DNA of 25,427 bases. It comes from JAZOTK01 sp045534775. Its GTDB lineage: Bacteria; Bacillota; Clostridia; RUG12999. How positions within the stretch are numbered: the first letter of the stretch is position 1; every line of letters starts with the position of its first letter. Of the stretch, positions 13,255-22,989 are shown in pieces. A program made the translations under genes and the position numbers. The notes below the pieces were generated by a model. That model worked only from the letters and a program-made list of their open reading frames with translations. It had not been told where the DNA came from and ran no database searches. Where the stretch lies: positions 1-25,427 of the forward strand of contig JAZSKI010000073.1 in NCBI GenBank assembly GCA_045534775.1. Direction: 5' to 3'.

Positions 13255-15204
13255 ATGAACGAGTTTCAGGTAGTGTCGAGCTTTTCTCCTACGGGAGACC
13301 AGCCTCAGGCTATTGACACACTAAGTCGGGGAATTTTAAACGGAAATTACGGACAAACCCTGCTTGGTGTTACAGGCTCGGGAAAAACATATACCATTGC
13401 CAATACCATAGCGAGGGTGAACAAACCTACTCTGGTGCTGGCTCATAATAAAACTCTGGCGGCACAGCTGGCAGGAGAGTTTAAAGAATTTTTCCCAAAC
13501 AGCGCAGTTGAATATTTTGTGAGCTACTATGATTACTACCAGCCGGAGGCGTATATAGCCTCCAGCGACACTTATATAGAAAAAGACGCGTCCATTAATG
13601 ACGAAATTGATAAACTGCGTCATTCGGCGACTGCGGCACTTTTTGAACGACGTGACGTTATTATAGTATCTTCGGTGAGTTGTATTTACAGTCTTGGTGA
13701 CCCTATAGATTACCGCAACCTGGTAATTTCTCTCCGCCCCGGTATGACAAAATCAAGAGACGAGATTTTGTCACAGCTGGTTTCTATTCAATACGAGCGT
13801 AATGATATGGATTTTGCCCGCGGCAGATTTCGGGTACGGGGTGACGTGCTTGAAATATATCCCGCCGGCAGTGAACAGATTATAAGAGTAGAATTTTTCG
13901 GCGATGAGATTGAGAAAATATCCGAAGTGGATTATGTTACGGGAAGGGTTATCGGCAAACGAAGCCACGCGGCTATTTTCCCTGCATCTCATTATATTAC
14001 CACTCCCGATAAGCTGGAGGTAGCCGTTAAAAATATTGAAACAGAGCTTCAGGAGAGAATGGAATACTTTGAAAGCTGCGGCAAGCTCCTTGAAAAACAG
14101 AGGATAGAGCAGCGTACAAGATATGATATAGAAATGCTGAGAGAAATCGGCTTTTGCAGTGGTATTGAAAATTATTCAAGACAACTCAGCGGCAGAGCTC
14201 CCGGCAGTATGCCACATACACTTATTGATTATTTCCCTGAGGATTTTCTGCTGGTTATAGACGAAAGCCATGTGACCCTGCCTCAGGTACGAGCTATGTA
14301 TAACGGCGACAGAGCAAGGAAGGAAGCCTTGGTAAACTATGGCTTCAGACTGCCCTCGGCCTTTGATAACCGTCCGCTTAATTTTGAAGAATTTGAAAGC
14401 AAAATCAACCAGGTTGTCTTTGTATCGGCGACTCCGGGTCAATATGAAAAAGACCATTCCGTGAGGGTGGTTGAACAGGTAATACGTCCGACGGGACTCC
14501 TTGACCCCTTAGTAGAGGTGCGACCTATTGACGGTCAGATAGACGATTTGATGTTTGAGATAAACAACCGGATAGGGGCAGGTCAACGCACTCTTGTGAC
14601 TACCTTAACCAAGAAAATGGCAGAAGCCCTGACTAACTATCTCTTTGAAAACGGTATTAAAGTTCGGTATCTTCATTCGGATATAGATACTATGGAACGA
14701 ATGGAAATCATACGTGATTTAAGGCTGGGCAAATTTGACGTGCTGGTAGGAATTAATCTGCTGCGCGAAGGTCTTGATATTCCCGAGGTATCGTTAGTTG
14801 CTGTTTTAGATGCCGATAAGGAAGGCTTTCTGCGAAGCGAAACCTCGTTGGTACAAACCATAGGCAGGGCGGCGAGAAACGCCGAGGGTAAGGTTATTAT
14901 GTACGCCGATAAGATAACGGCGGCTATGAAAAACGCCATCGGCGAGACAGAGAGACGAAGGAAAATCCAGAACGAATATAATAAGGAACACGGTATAGTG
15001 CCGCAAACTATTGTGAAAGCGGTTCATAACGTAATTGAAGCGACAACCAAGGATGACGATAAACCGAAGAAACAGCGGACAAAGAAGGAAAGACAGGAGC
15101 TTATTGTAAAGCTTACCCGTGATATGAACAAAGCCGCAAAAATGCTTGATTTTGAGCTTGCGGCACAGCTCAGAGATAAAATTAAGGAACTGAGAGAGGA
15201 TTAA
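13255..15204 (+). CDS. uvrB: Excinuclease ABC subunit B
   Basis: UvrB is the damage-verifying helicase-like subunit of nucleotide excision repair. It is loaded by UvrA and recruits UvrC. At 649 residues it is full length. Walker A GVTGSGKT lies at 38-45, and the beta-hairpin region YYDYYQPEAYI follows. The DEAD-type Walker B is VIDESHVTLPQ. Helicase motifs V-VI include LREGLDIPEVSLVAVLDADKEG-type sequence and QTIGRAARN. The C-terminal UVR motif (about 610-645, MNKAAKMLDFELAAQLRDKI) binds UvrA/UvrC. uvrA starts six bases after its stop, so they are one operon. Confidence 0.98.
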   Translation: MNEFQVVSSFSPTGDQPQAIDTLSRGILNGNYGQTLLGVTGSGKTYTIANTIARVNKPTLVLAHNKTLAAQLAGEFKEFFPNSAVEYFVSYYDYYQPEAYIASSDTYIEKDASINDEIDKLRHSATAALFERRDVIIVSSVSCIYSLGDPIDYRNLVISLRPGMTKSRDEILSQLVSIQYERNDMDFARGRFRVRGDVLEIYPAGSEQIIRVEFFGDEIEKISEVDYVTGRVIGKRSHAAIFPASHYITTPDKLEVAVKNIETELQERMEYFESCGKLLEKQRIEQRTRYDIEMLREIGFCSGIENYSRQLSGRAPGSMPHTLIDYFPEDFLLVIDESHVTLPQVRAMYNGDRARKEALVNYGFRLPSAFDNRPLNFEEFESKINQVVFVSATPGQYEKDHSVRVVEQVIRPTGLLDPLVEVRPIDGQIDDLMFEINNRIGAGQRTLVTTLTKKMAEALTNYLFENGIKVRYLHSDIDTMERMEIIRDLRLGKFDVLVGINLLREGLDIPEVSLVAVLDADKEGFLRSETSLVQTIGRAARNAEGKVIMYADKITAAMKNAIGETERRRKIQNEYNKEHGIVPQTIVKAVHNVIEATTKDDDKPKKQRTKKERQELIVKLTRDMNKAAKMLDFELAAQLRDKIKELRED

Positions 15205-15210
15205 AAGAAA

Positions 15211-18036
15211 ATGGCGTTAAATAAAATAGTTATCAAGGGAGCAAGGGAGAATAATCTTAAAAATATAGATGTAACCCTGCCGCGAGATAAGATGGTGGTG
15301 CTTACGGGACTGTCAGGGTCGGGGAAATCCTCCCTTGCCTTTGATACCATTTATGCGGAGGGACAAAGAAGATACGTGGAATCCCTTTCCTCCTATGCGA
15401 GACAGTTTTTAGGGCAGATGGAAAAGCCTGATGTGGATTATATAGAAGGACTGTCACCTGCTATATCCATCGACCAGAAAACCACCAGCAAAAATCCGCG
15501 GTCTACGGTGGGTACGGTAACGGAAATCTATGATTATCTCAGACTGCTGTATGCCCGCGTAGGTCAGCCTCATTGCCCAAAATGCGGAAAACCCATAAAA
15601 CAACAGACCATCGACCGTATGACGGATAAGATTATGGCTATGGACGAGGGCACGAAACTTATTATTATGTCTCCCGTAATACGCGGAAAAAAGGGTGAGC
15701 ATATTAAAGTCTTTGAGGATGCCCGTAAAAGTGGCTATGTCAGAGTGCGTGTCGATGGGATTATTTATGAGCTGGAAGAAGAAATAAAGCTTGAGAAAAC
15801 AAAAAAACATAATATAGAAATTGTAATTGACAGGGTGATAGTCCGCAGTGAGTCAAGAAGCAGAATTACGGATTCTCTTGAAACGGCACTGCATCTCAGC
15901 GGCGGTCTCGTGATTGTGGCGACAATAGACGGGGAGGAAATGACCTTTTCGCAGAACTACGCCTGCCACGACTGTAACATAAATATAGAGGAAATGACAC
16001 CGAGAATGTTCTCCTTCAACAGCCCATTCGGAGCCTGCCCCGACTGTGGCGGCCTGGGTTTTGTTATGGAAATCTCTCCAACCCTGATTATCCCTGATAA
16101 AAGTCTTAGTCTCAGGCAGGGAGCAATTAGGGCAAGCGGCTGGAACACTATGGATGACGAGGACAGTATTGCCAATATGTATATGGCTGCACTTTCAAAA
16201 AGATATAATTTTTCTCTTGACGTTCCCGTCAGGGATTTGCCGAAAGAGGTTATTGATATTATCCTTTACGGTAACGGCAGAGAAAAGCTGAGACTGGAAT
16301 ATTCCAGGGCTTATGGCGACAGCGTGTATTATAATGATTTTGAAGGAATAATTACCAATCTCCACAGACGGTACAACAGCACATCCTCCGATTGGGTAAA
16401 AAACGAAATTGAAGGTATGATGACCAATAAACCCTGCCGCAGCTGCTCAGGTGCAAGACTGCGTAAAGAGGTGCTGGCGGTAACGGTAGGCGGACTTAAC
16501 ATAAACGAGCTTACATCTCTTTCAGTTGCAAAAGCCCTGGAGTTTTTTGATAATCTGGAGCTTTCGGAACGAGAAAGCAAGATAGCTTATCAGATTTTGA
16601 AGGAAATAAAAGCAAGACTCAGCTTTTTGATAAATGTGGGACTTGACTATCTCACCCTTGCCAGAACGGCGGGAACCTTGTCGGGCGGCGAAGCACAGCG
16701 TATAAGACTTGCGACTCAGATAGGCTCAGGTCTTACGGGCGTGCTGTATATTTTAGACGAACCCAGTATCGGTCTCCATCAGCGTGACAACGATAAGCTG
16801 ATAGCGGCGCTTAAAGGACTGAGAGATTTGGGTAACACCCTTATCGTGGTTGAACACGATGAAGATACTATGCGTGCCGCTGACTGGATTATTGACATAG
16901 GACCGGGAGCAGGTGTCCACGGCGGTCGGGTAGTGGCAGAGGGTACGGCTGAGGATATAATGGAAAACGAAAATTCTCTTACGGGACAGTATTTAAGCGG
17001 CAGGAAGAAAATAAAAATCCCGTCTGCCCGCAGAAAAGCCGACGGCAGATTTTTAACCGTCCGCGGTGCGGCGGAGAATAATCTTAAAAATATAGACGTA
17101 AAATTCCCCCTGGGCGTATTTACGGCTGTGACAGGGGTATCGGGCAGCGGAAAAAGCTCGCTCATTAACGAAATTCTGTATAAAAAGCTGGCGGCAGACT
17201 TAAACGGTGCAAAGACCTTTCCGGGAAAACATAGGGCTGTTGAAGGGCTTGAAGAGGTAGATAAGGTCGTAGATATTGACCAATCACCCATCGGCAGAAC
17301 GCCCCGTTCAAATCCTGCTACCTATACGGGAGTGTTCAGCGATATAAGAGAGCTGTTTGCGGCGACAAACGATGCCAAAACCCGCGGCTATAAATCGGGC
17401 AGGTTCAGCTTTAACGTCAAAGGCGGCAGATGCGAAGCCTGTAGCGGTGACGGTATAATCAAAATAGAAATGCACTTTTTACCGGACGTATATGTACCCT
17501 GCGAGGTATGTAAAGGAAAAAGATATAACCGCGAAACCTTAGAGGTTAAATATAAAGGCAAAAGCATTTCAGATGTTCTTGAAATGACGGTGGAAGAAGG
17601 CTGTGAGTTTTTTGAGAATATGCCGAAAATCGCAAGAAAGCTTAAGACCCTCAGGGATGTGGGGCTCGGATATATTAAAATCGGTCAAAGCTCAACCACC
17701 CTGTCGGGGGGCGAGGCACAGCGTGTGAAGCTGGCAACGGAGCTATCAAAGCGTGCTACGGGCAAGACGGTTTATATTCTTGATGAGCCTACAACGGGTC
17801 TCCATTCGGATGATGTAAGTAAACTGATTAAGGTACTTCAGAAGCTGGTAGACAGCGGTAATACGGTAATAGTGATTGAACATAATCTTGACGTTATTAA
17901 AACTGCGGATTATGTAATAGATTTAGGACCCGAAGGAGGAGACGGCGGAGGCGAAATCGTAGCCACAGGCACTCCTGAGGAGGTAGCGAAAAATAAAAAA
18001 TCCTATACGGGGAAATATTTGAAAAAGATTTTATAG
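15211..18036 (+). CDS. uvrA: Excinuclease ABC subunit A
   Basis: UvrA is the damage-sensing ABC ATPase dimer of nucleotide excision repair. The 941-residue protein has two ABC modules. The first has Walker A GLSGSGKS (about 33-40), signature LSGGEAQRIRLA and Walker B LYILDEPSIGLHQRD. The second has GVSGSGKSS, LSGGEAQRVKLA and VYILDEPTTGLHSDD. Zinc sites are CHDC...CPDC in the first module and CEAC...CEVC in the second, all intact. No duplication or break is seen. The start is six bases after uvrB; gpsA follows 11 bases after its stop. Confidence 0.98.
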   Translation: MALNKIVIKGARENNLKNIDVTLPRDKMVVLTGLSGSGKSSLAFDTIYAEGQRRYVESLSSYARQFLGQMEKPDVDYIEGLSPAISIDQKTTSKNPRSTVGTVTEIYDYLRLLYARVGQPHCPKCGKPIKQQTIDRMTDKIMAMDEGTKLIIMSPVIRGKKGEHIKVFEDARKSGYVRVRVDGIIYELEEEIKLEKTKKHNIEIVIDRVIVRSESRSRITDSLETALHLSGGLVIVATIDGEEMTFSQNYACHDCNINIEEMTPRMFSFNSPFGACPDCGGLGFVMEISPTLIIPDKSLSLRQGAIRASGWNTMDDEDSIANMYMAALSKRYNFSLDVPVRDLPKEVIDIILYGNGREKLRLEYSRAYGDSVYYNDFEGIITNLHRRYNSTSSDWVKNEIEGMMTNKPCRSCSGARLRKEVLAVTVGGLNINELTSLSVAKALEFFDNLELSERESKIAYQILKEIKARLSFLINVGLDYLTLARTAGTLSGGEAQRIRLATQIGSGLTGVLYILDEPSIGLHQRDNDKLIAALKGLRDLGNTLIVVEHDEDTMRAADWIIDIGPGAGVHGGRVVAEGTAEDIMENENSLTGQYLSGRKKIKIPSARRKADGRFLTVRGAAENNLKNIDVKFPLGVFTAVTGVSGSGKSSLINEILYKKLAADLNGAKTFPGKHRAVEGLEEVDKVVDIDQSPIGRTPRSNPATYTGVFSDIRELFAATNDAKTRGYKSGRFSFNVKGGRCEACSGDGIIKIEMHFLPDVYVPCEVCKGKRYNRETLEVKYKGKSISDVLEMTVEEGCEFFENMPKIARKLKTLRDVGLGYIKIGQSSTTLSGGEAQRVKLATELSKRATGKTVYILDEPTTGLHSDDVSKLIKVLQKLVDSGNTVIVIEHNLDVIKTADYVIDLGPEGGDGGGEIVATGTPEEVAKNKKSYTGKYLKKIL

Positions 18037-18047
18037 GAGGCGGCGTA

Positions 18048-19055
18048 ATGGAAAACGTAGCAGTATTAGGCTCGGGCGGCTGGGGTACGGCAATATCTGT
18101 ACTGCTGGCAAATAAAGGATATAACGTAAAACTGTGGTCATATTTTAAAGAGGAGGCGGAAACCCTTGAAAAAGACAGGGAAAACAAAGCATTTCTGCCG
18201 GGAGTGGTATTACCCGATAATATAGATTACAGCAACGATATGGAATATTGTATAAAGGATTGCACCTATATAATTTCGGCAGTACCCTCAAAGGGAGTGC
18301 GAGAAACAGCGAAAACCTTGGCGAAAATAATAGGCGAAAATCAGATAATCGTCAGCGTTTCCAAAGGACTTGATGCTGAAAGCTATTGCAGACTATCGGA
18401 GGTTATAAGAAGCGAAATTCCAAAGGCAAGGCTGTGCGTCCTTTCGGGACCATCCCACGCCGAGGAGGTTGCAAAGGGCATGCCTGCCACCAACGTAGTG
18501 GCAGGTGATACCATAGAATTGGCAGAACAGGTACAGGATTTGTTTATGTGCCGCAATTTCAGGGTTTACGTCAGCGATGATATGTGCGGCGTGGAATTCG
18601 GCGGTGCGCTTAAAAATGTTATTGCTCTTTGTGCAGGCATTGCCGATGGACTGGGTCTGGGCGATAACGCCAAAGCGGCGCTTATGACAAGAGGTATGAC
18701 GGAAATAGCAAGGCTGGGTACAGCTATGGGCGCAAAAACAGAAACCTTTTTCGGGCTTACGGGAATGGGTGATTTGATAGTAACCTGCACAAGTATGCAC
18801 TCCAGAAACCGCAGAGCAGGTATTCTAATCGGTCAGGGCAAGACGGCGCAGGAAGCAATAGACGAGGTAAAAATGGTGGTAGAGGGCGTACCTGCGGCAG
18901 CGGCAGGCTACAACCTGGCACAAAAAAGCGGTGTAGAAATGCCTATAACCACAGAAGCCTACAGGGTGGTATTTGAAAACAAATCTCCAAAGGAAGCGGT
19001 AAAATTGCTTATGACAAGACAAAAACGCCACGAAACCGAGGATATAATGAGATAA
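18048..19055 (+). CDS. gpsA: NAD(P)-dependent glycerol-3-phosphate dehydrogenase
   Basis: GpsA reduces dihydroxyacetone phosphate to sn-glycerol-3-phosphate, the backbone for phospholipids. The 335-residue cytoplasmic enzyme has the Rossmann motif GSGGWG at 8-13, then VSVSKGLD, LSGPSHAEEVAKGMP, the substrate-site lysine in FGGALKNVIALCAGI, and LTGMGDLIVTC. AGGAGG precedes the ATG. It is packed between uvrA and the kinase gene with short gaps, so it is probably in the same transcript. Confidence 0.97.
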   Translation: MENVAVLGSGGWGTAISVLLANKGYNVKLWSYFKEEAETLEKDRENKAFLPGVVLPDNIDYSNDMEYCIKDCTYIISAVPSKGVRETAKTLAKIIGENQIIVSVSKGLDAESYCRLSEVIRSEIPKARLCVLSGPSHAEEVAKGMPATNVVAGDTIELAEQVQDLFMCRNFRVYVSDDMCGVEFGGALKNVIALCAGIADGLGLGDNAKAALMTRGMTEIARLGTAMGAKTETFFGLTGMGDLIVTCTSMHSRNRRAGILIGQGKTAQEAIDEVKMVVEGVPAAAAGYNLAQKSGVEMPITTEAYRVVFENKSPKEAVKLLMTRQKRHETEDIMR

Positions 19056-19071
19056 TTAAGGAGGTATGACC

Positions 19072-19878
19072 GTGAAAAAAGTAGCGGCAATAAACGATTT
19101 ATCAGGATATGGCAGATGCTCGCTTACAGTGTCACTTCCCATAATTTCATCCTTCGGTATTCAATGCGTACCACTCCCAACGGCGATTTTCTCTAACCAT
19201 ACAGCCTATGACAGTTATTTCTTCAATGACTATACCGATAATATGGAAGCCTATTACAGCGAATGGCAGAAGCTGGGACTTGAGTTCGACTGTATATATA
19301 CGGGATTTTTAGGTAGTGAACATCAGATAGATATAGTCTTTGATTTTATTGAAAAATTCGGTAAAGAAAGCCTTATTCTGGTTGACCCGGTAATGGGCGA
19401 CGAGGGCAAAATTTACACTACATATACCAAAGAAATGTGCGAGAAAATGAAACGTCTTGCGGCGGCGGCTGATATTATAACGCCTAACATTACGGAAGCC
19501 TGCCTGCTGACGGACGAGGAATACCGCGAGGATTTTACCGAATCGGACATGGAACGTATTGCAAAGAAAATCTACGCCCGCGGAACGAAAAAAATAGTAA
19601 TTACGGGTCTCCATCACGAAAAAATAGTGGGTAACTATATTTATGACGGAAAAGGTGAACTGATTTGCGGCGAAAGCCTCCCTTGCAGATACTGCGGTAC
19701 AGGCGATCTTTTCGCATCGCTTTTATGCGGCTATGCCGTAAAAGGTACGGACCTGAAAGAAGCGGTAAGGCTCAGCGGAGAATTTGTACATGAAGCACTC
19801 TATGAAACCTGGAAAAACGGCGGTGACCCCCGCGGAGGTATAGAGTTTGAAAGAGTTTTAGCTGAAAAGTGTAATTAA
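19072..19878 (+). CDS. Pyridoxamine/pyridoxal kinase (PfkB-like)
   Basis: This 268-residue kinase belongs to the ribokinase/PfkB-like pyridoxal kinase family (PdxY-like), which phosphorylates vitamin B6 forms. Signatures are AAINDLSGYGRCSLT at the N-terminus, YTGFLGSEHQIDIV, LVDPVMGDEGKIY, ITPNITEACLLT, and YCGTGDLFASLLCGY, whose GTGD holds the catalytic Asp. Start GTG 19072 is seven bases after AAGGAGG; an ATG at 19066 is only one base after it. It follows gpsA by 16 bases. The substrate preference among pyridoxal, pyridoxine and pyridoxamine cannot be told. The unit probably ends at the palindrome at 19930-19973. Confidence 0.92.
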   Translation: MKKVAAINDLSGYGRCSLTVSLPIISSFGIQCVPLPTAIFSNHTAYDSYFFNDYTDNMEAYYSEWQKLGLEFDCIYTGFLGSEHQIDIVFDFIEKFGKESLILVDPVMGDEGKIYTTYTKEMCEKMKRLAAAADIITPNITEACLLTDEEYREDFTESDMERIAKKIYARGTKKIVITGLHHEKIVGNYIYDGKGELICGESLPCRYCGTGDLFASLLCGYAVKGTDLKEAVRLSGEFVHEALYETWKNGGDPRGGIEFERVLAEKCN

Positions 19879-19915
19879 TTGCTTGTTTTACCATAATTTT
19901 TGTAAATAAATACAG

Positions 19916-19944
19916 TTGACAAAAAAATCAAAATGATATACAAT
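19916..19944 (+). promoter_or_regulatory. Sigma-A promoter of pflB
   Basis: TTGACA (19916-19921) and TACAAT (19939-19944) have a 17-base spacer. The -10 lies in the left arm of the palindrome 19930-19973, and the start point near 19951 falls in its 6-base centre. Confidence 0.88.
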
Positions 19945-19973
19945 ACCAAGTGGATGGTATTGTATATCATTTT
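19930..19973. terminator. Perfect 19-bp inverted repeat: terminator-like hairpin overlapping the pflB promoter
   Basis: The left arm 19930-19948 and right arm 19955-19973 are exact reverse complements (AAAATGATATACAATACCA), with a 6-base centre AGTGGA. A T run and TATAAT follow the right arm. For transcripts arriving from the kinase gene it would form a long hairpin followed by U, a plausible intrinsic terminator, although the stem is A/U-rich. For transcripts starting at its centre, only the right arm is in the RNA. As DNA it could also be a dimer-protein operator for pfl. Confidence 0.75.
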
Positions 19974-20004
19974 TTATAATTCCAATGGATAAGGTGATGG
20001 ATAT

Positions 20005-22200
20005 ATGAACAATAACGAAATAGATGTACGGGGATTTATAATAGAAAACTATACACCCTACGACGGTGATGAAAGCTTTCTTGCCCCGCCGACTGAGCGG
20101 ACAAAACGTCTTTGGGAAATATTAAGTGACAGAATAAAAACCGAACGTATGCGCGGCGGCGTATATGATATTGACGAAAAAATCATTTCTACCATAAATG
20201 CCCACGAGGCAGGGTATATTGACAGGGATTTGGAGCAGATAGTGGGCATTCAGACGGATGAACCCCTGAAACGTGCCATTATGCCCTTCGGAGGAATCAG
20301 GCTGGTATATAACTCTCTTGAAGCCTACGGCAGAAAGATGGACGAAAACGTGGCAAATGTGTTTAAATACAGAAAAACTCATAATGACGGCGTTTTCGAT
20401 GCCTACACCGATGAGATGAAAAAAGCAAGACACACAGGTATTATTACGGGTTTGCCCGATGCCTACGGCAGAGGAAGAATTATCGGCGATTACCGCCGTG
20501 TGGCTCTTTATGGGGTTGATGCTCTTATTGAACAGAAAAAAGAAGCTAAGAAAAAGCTTGTTTTTGATATAATGGATAGCCCTAAAATCCGTCAGCGAGA
20601 GGAAATATCCGAGCAAATTAAGGCGCTCGGCGAGTTGAAGGAAATGGCGGCGAAATACGGATTTGATATTTCGGGTCCCGCAAAGGATACAAAGGAAGCC
20701 ATACAGTGGTTGTATTTTGGTTATCTGGCGGCGGTGAAGGAACAAAACGGAGCAGCTATGTCTATAGGCAGAATTTCAACATTTTTGGATTGCTATGCAG
20801 AGCGTGACCTGAAAGAAGGCAGATATACGGAAAGTGAAATCCAGGAATTTGTTGACCATTTTGTTATGAAACTCCGTATAGTGCGGTTTTTAAGAACGCC
20901 CTCTTATGATGAGCTGTTTTCGGGAGACCCCACCTGGATTACGGAAGCTATCGGCGGTATGGCAAACGACGGCAGGCATCTGGTAACGAAAATGTCTTAC
21001 CGTTTCCTCCATACCTTAAGCAACTTAGGACCTGCTCCCGAACCTAATATGACGGTGCTGTGGAGCGACAGATTACCTGAAAGCTTCAAAAAATACTGCG
21101 CAAAAACCTCTATTGCAACTTCTTCTGTACAGTACGAAAATGACGAGCTTATGCGTGATAAATTCGGCGATGACTATGGTATTGCCTGCTGTGTATCGGC
21201 TATGCCCATCGGTAAGCAGATGCAGTTTTTCGGAGCCCGTGCCAACCTGGCAAAGGCGTTGCTTTATGCCATCAACGGCGGTAAGGACGAAAAATATTTT
21301 GAACAGGTAGGTCCTGAGGTGACACCCATAACCTCGGAATATCTCGATTATGATGAGGTTGTGCGTAAGTTTGACGGAATTTGCGAATGGCTGTCGAAGC
21401 TGTATATAAATACCCTGAATATTATCCATTATATGCACGATAAATACTGCTATGAAAGAATAGAGATGGCACTTCACGATGAAGATATTGTCCGCACCTC
21501 GGCTTGCGGTATGGCAGGTCTTTCTGTTGTGGCGGACAGCCTTTCGGCTATAAAATATGCTAAGGTTAAGCCAATCAGAAATGAACACGGTATAGCGGTG
21601 GATTTTGAAATCGAAGGGGATTACCCCAAATTCGGTAACAACGACCCGAGAGTTGATGATATTGCTGTAGATGTGGTTAAGAAATTTATGTCGAAGCTGT
21701 CGAAACACCGTACCTACAGAGATTCCAAACCTACAATGTCAATTCTTACCATAACCTCCAACGTGGTTTACGGTAAGAAAACGGGGTCAACTCCCGATGG
21801 CAGAAAGGCAGGCGAGCCTTTTGCACCGGGTGCAAACCCTATGCACGGCAGAGACGAAAATGGTTGTATAGCATCTATGAAATCAGTAGCAAAGCTACCC
21901 TATGACTACAGCGAGGACGGTATTTCCTATACCTTCTCAATAGTACCTGCGGCGCTGGGTAACGACGAGGAAACCAAACGGGATAATCTGGCAAGCCTGA
22001 TGGATGGCTATTTTGAAGATAAGGGACACCATATCAATATAAACGTCCTCAATAAAGAGGTACTGCTGGATGCTATGGACCATCCCGAAAAATATCCCCA
22101 GCTTACCATAAGGGTATCGGGCTATGCGGTAAACTTTATCAAGCTGACAAGAGAACAACAGCTTGACGTAATAAACAGAACCTTCCATACAAGATTTTAG
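20005..22200 (+). CDS. pflB: Pyruvate formate-lyase (formate acetyltransferase)
   Basis: This glycyl-radical enzyme splits pyruvate with CoA into acetyl-CoA and formate under anaerobic conditions. The 731-residue protein has the adjacent catalytic cysteines C395-C396 in GIACCVSAMPIGKQMQFFG, the pattern of true PFL. The glycyl radical site is RVSGYAVNF with Gly706 near the C-terminus. PFGGIRLV, MSILTITSNVVYGKKTG and TPDGRKAGEPFAPGANPMHG are also typical. AAGGTGATGG precedes the ATG. The activase gene follows 19 bases later. It is slightly shorter than E. coli PflB (760). Confidence 0.97.
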   Translation: MNNNEIDVRGFIIENYTPYDGDESFLAPPTERTKRLWEILSDRIKTERMRGGVYDIDEKIISTINAHEAGYIDRDLEQIVGIQTDEPLKRAIMPFGGIRLVYNSLEAYGRKMDENVANVFKYRKTHNDGVFDAYTDEMKKARHTGIITGLPDAYGRGRIIGDYRRVALYGVDALIEQKKEAKKKLVFDIMDSPKIRQREEISEQIKALGELKEMAAKYGFDISGPAKDTKEAIQWLYFGYLAAVKEQNGAAMSIGRISTFLDCYAERDLKEGRYTESEIQEFVDHFVMKLRIVRFLRTPSYDELFSGDPTWITEAIGGMANDGRHLVTKMSYRFLHTLSNLGPAPEPNMTVLWSDRLPESFKKYCAKTSIATSSVQYENDELMRDKFGDDYGIACCVSAMPIGKQMQFFGARANLAKALLYAINGGKDEKYFEQVGPEVTPITSEYLDYDEVVRKFDGICEWLSKLYINTLNIIHYMHDKYCYERIEMALHDEDIVRTSACGMAGLSVVADSLSAIKYAKVKPIRNEHGIAVDFEIEGDYPKFGNNDPRVDDIAVDVVKKFMSKLSKHRTYRDSKPTMSILTITSNVVYGKKTGSTPDGRKAGEPFAPGANPMHGRDENGCIASMKSVAKLPYDYSEDGISYTFSIVPAALGNDEETKRDNLASLMDGYFEDKGHHININVLNKEVLLDAMDHPEKYPQLTIRVSGYAVNFIKLTREQQLDVINRTFHTRF

Positions 22201-22219
22201 GAAAACAGGGGGCGAAACG

Positions 22220-22942
22220 ATGAGTATAACAGGCAGGATACATTCGGTAGAAACCTTCGGTGCGGTAGACGGACCGGGAATAAGATATGTTCTGTTTGTA
22301 CAGGGCTGCCCCCTTCGCTGTATCTATTGTCACAACCCCGATTCGTGGAAATTTAAAAGAGGCAGAGAGGTTACCTCTGCGGAGGTTGTGAAAAAAATCC
22401 TTGAATATAAGCATTATATTAAACGCGGTGGAGTTACAATATCGGGAGGAGAACCTCTGGCACAGCCCGAATTTGTTATGGATATTATAAAACGCTGTCA
22501 CGAAGAAAAGCTCCATGTTGCTATTGATACATCAGGGTCCATAAGCCTTATAGTGGCAAAACAGGTCATTGATATGGCGGATATGCTCCTGCTGGATATA
22601 AAATCCGATGACAAGGAGCTGTGCTATAAGATGACGGGCAGGCAGAATGATAATGCCTATAAAATCCTGGATTACTGCGAAGAAATCGGCAAACGGGTAT
22701 GGATAAGACACGTGATGTTACCCGGTTATACCCTCACAAGACAGCGACTTGAGGGCCTGGCGGATTTTATTAAAAATTATAAATGCGTAGAAAAAACCGA
22801 GCTTTTGCCTTTTCACAAAATGGGCGAATTTAAATGGGAAACCCTGAAAGAAGAATATCTCCTCTACGATACCCCGCAACCCACAGCCGATGAAATTGCT
22901 ATGGCAAGGGAAATATTTGAACTGCGAGGACTTAAAATATGA
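22220..22942 (+). CDS. pflA: Pyruvate formate-lyase activating enzyme (radical SAM)
   Basis: This 240-residue radical-SAM activase makes the glycyl radical of PFL, using SAM and a 4Fe-4S cluster. The cluster motif C30-x3-C34-x2-C37 is in QGCPLRCIYCHNPDSW. Supporting motifs are FGAVDGPGIRYVLF, the SAM-binding TISGGEPL near residue 75, and LLDIKSDD. There is no second ferredoxin-like cluster domain, unlike activases of other glycyl-radical enzymes, so PflB is the expected target. Its position right after pflB agrees. Confidence 0.97.
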   Translation: MSITGRIHSVETFGAVDGPGIRYVLFVQGCPLRCIYCHNPDSWKFKRGREVTSAEVVKKILEYKHYIKRGGVTISGGEPLAQPEFVMDIIKRCHEEKLHVAIDTSGSISLIVAKQVIDMADMLLLDIKSDDKELCYKMTGRQNDNAYKILDYCEEIGKRVWIRHVMLPGYTLTRQRLEGLADFIKNYKCVEKTELLPFHKMGEFKWETLKEEYLLYDTPQPTADEIAMAREIFELRGLKI

Positions 22943-22945
22943 AAC

Positions 22946-22988
22946 AGACGGATAATGCAAGAGCAAGCTCCTGCGTTATCCGTCTTTT
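22946..22988 (+). terminator. Intrinsic terminator after pflA
   Basis: AGACGGATAATGCA (22946-22959) and TGCGTTATCCGTCT (22972-22985) make a 14-bp stem with one wobble pair, followed by a short T run. The loop itself contains GAGC/GCTC. Confidence 0.88.
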
Positions 22989-22989
22989 A

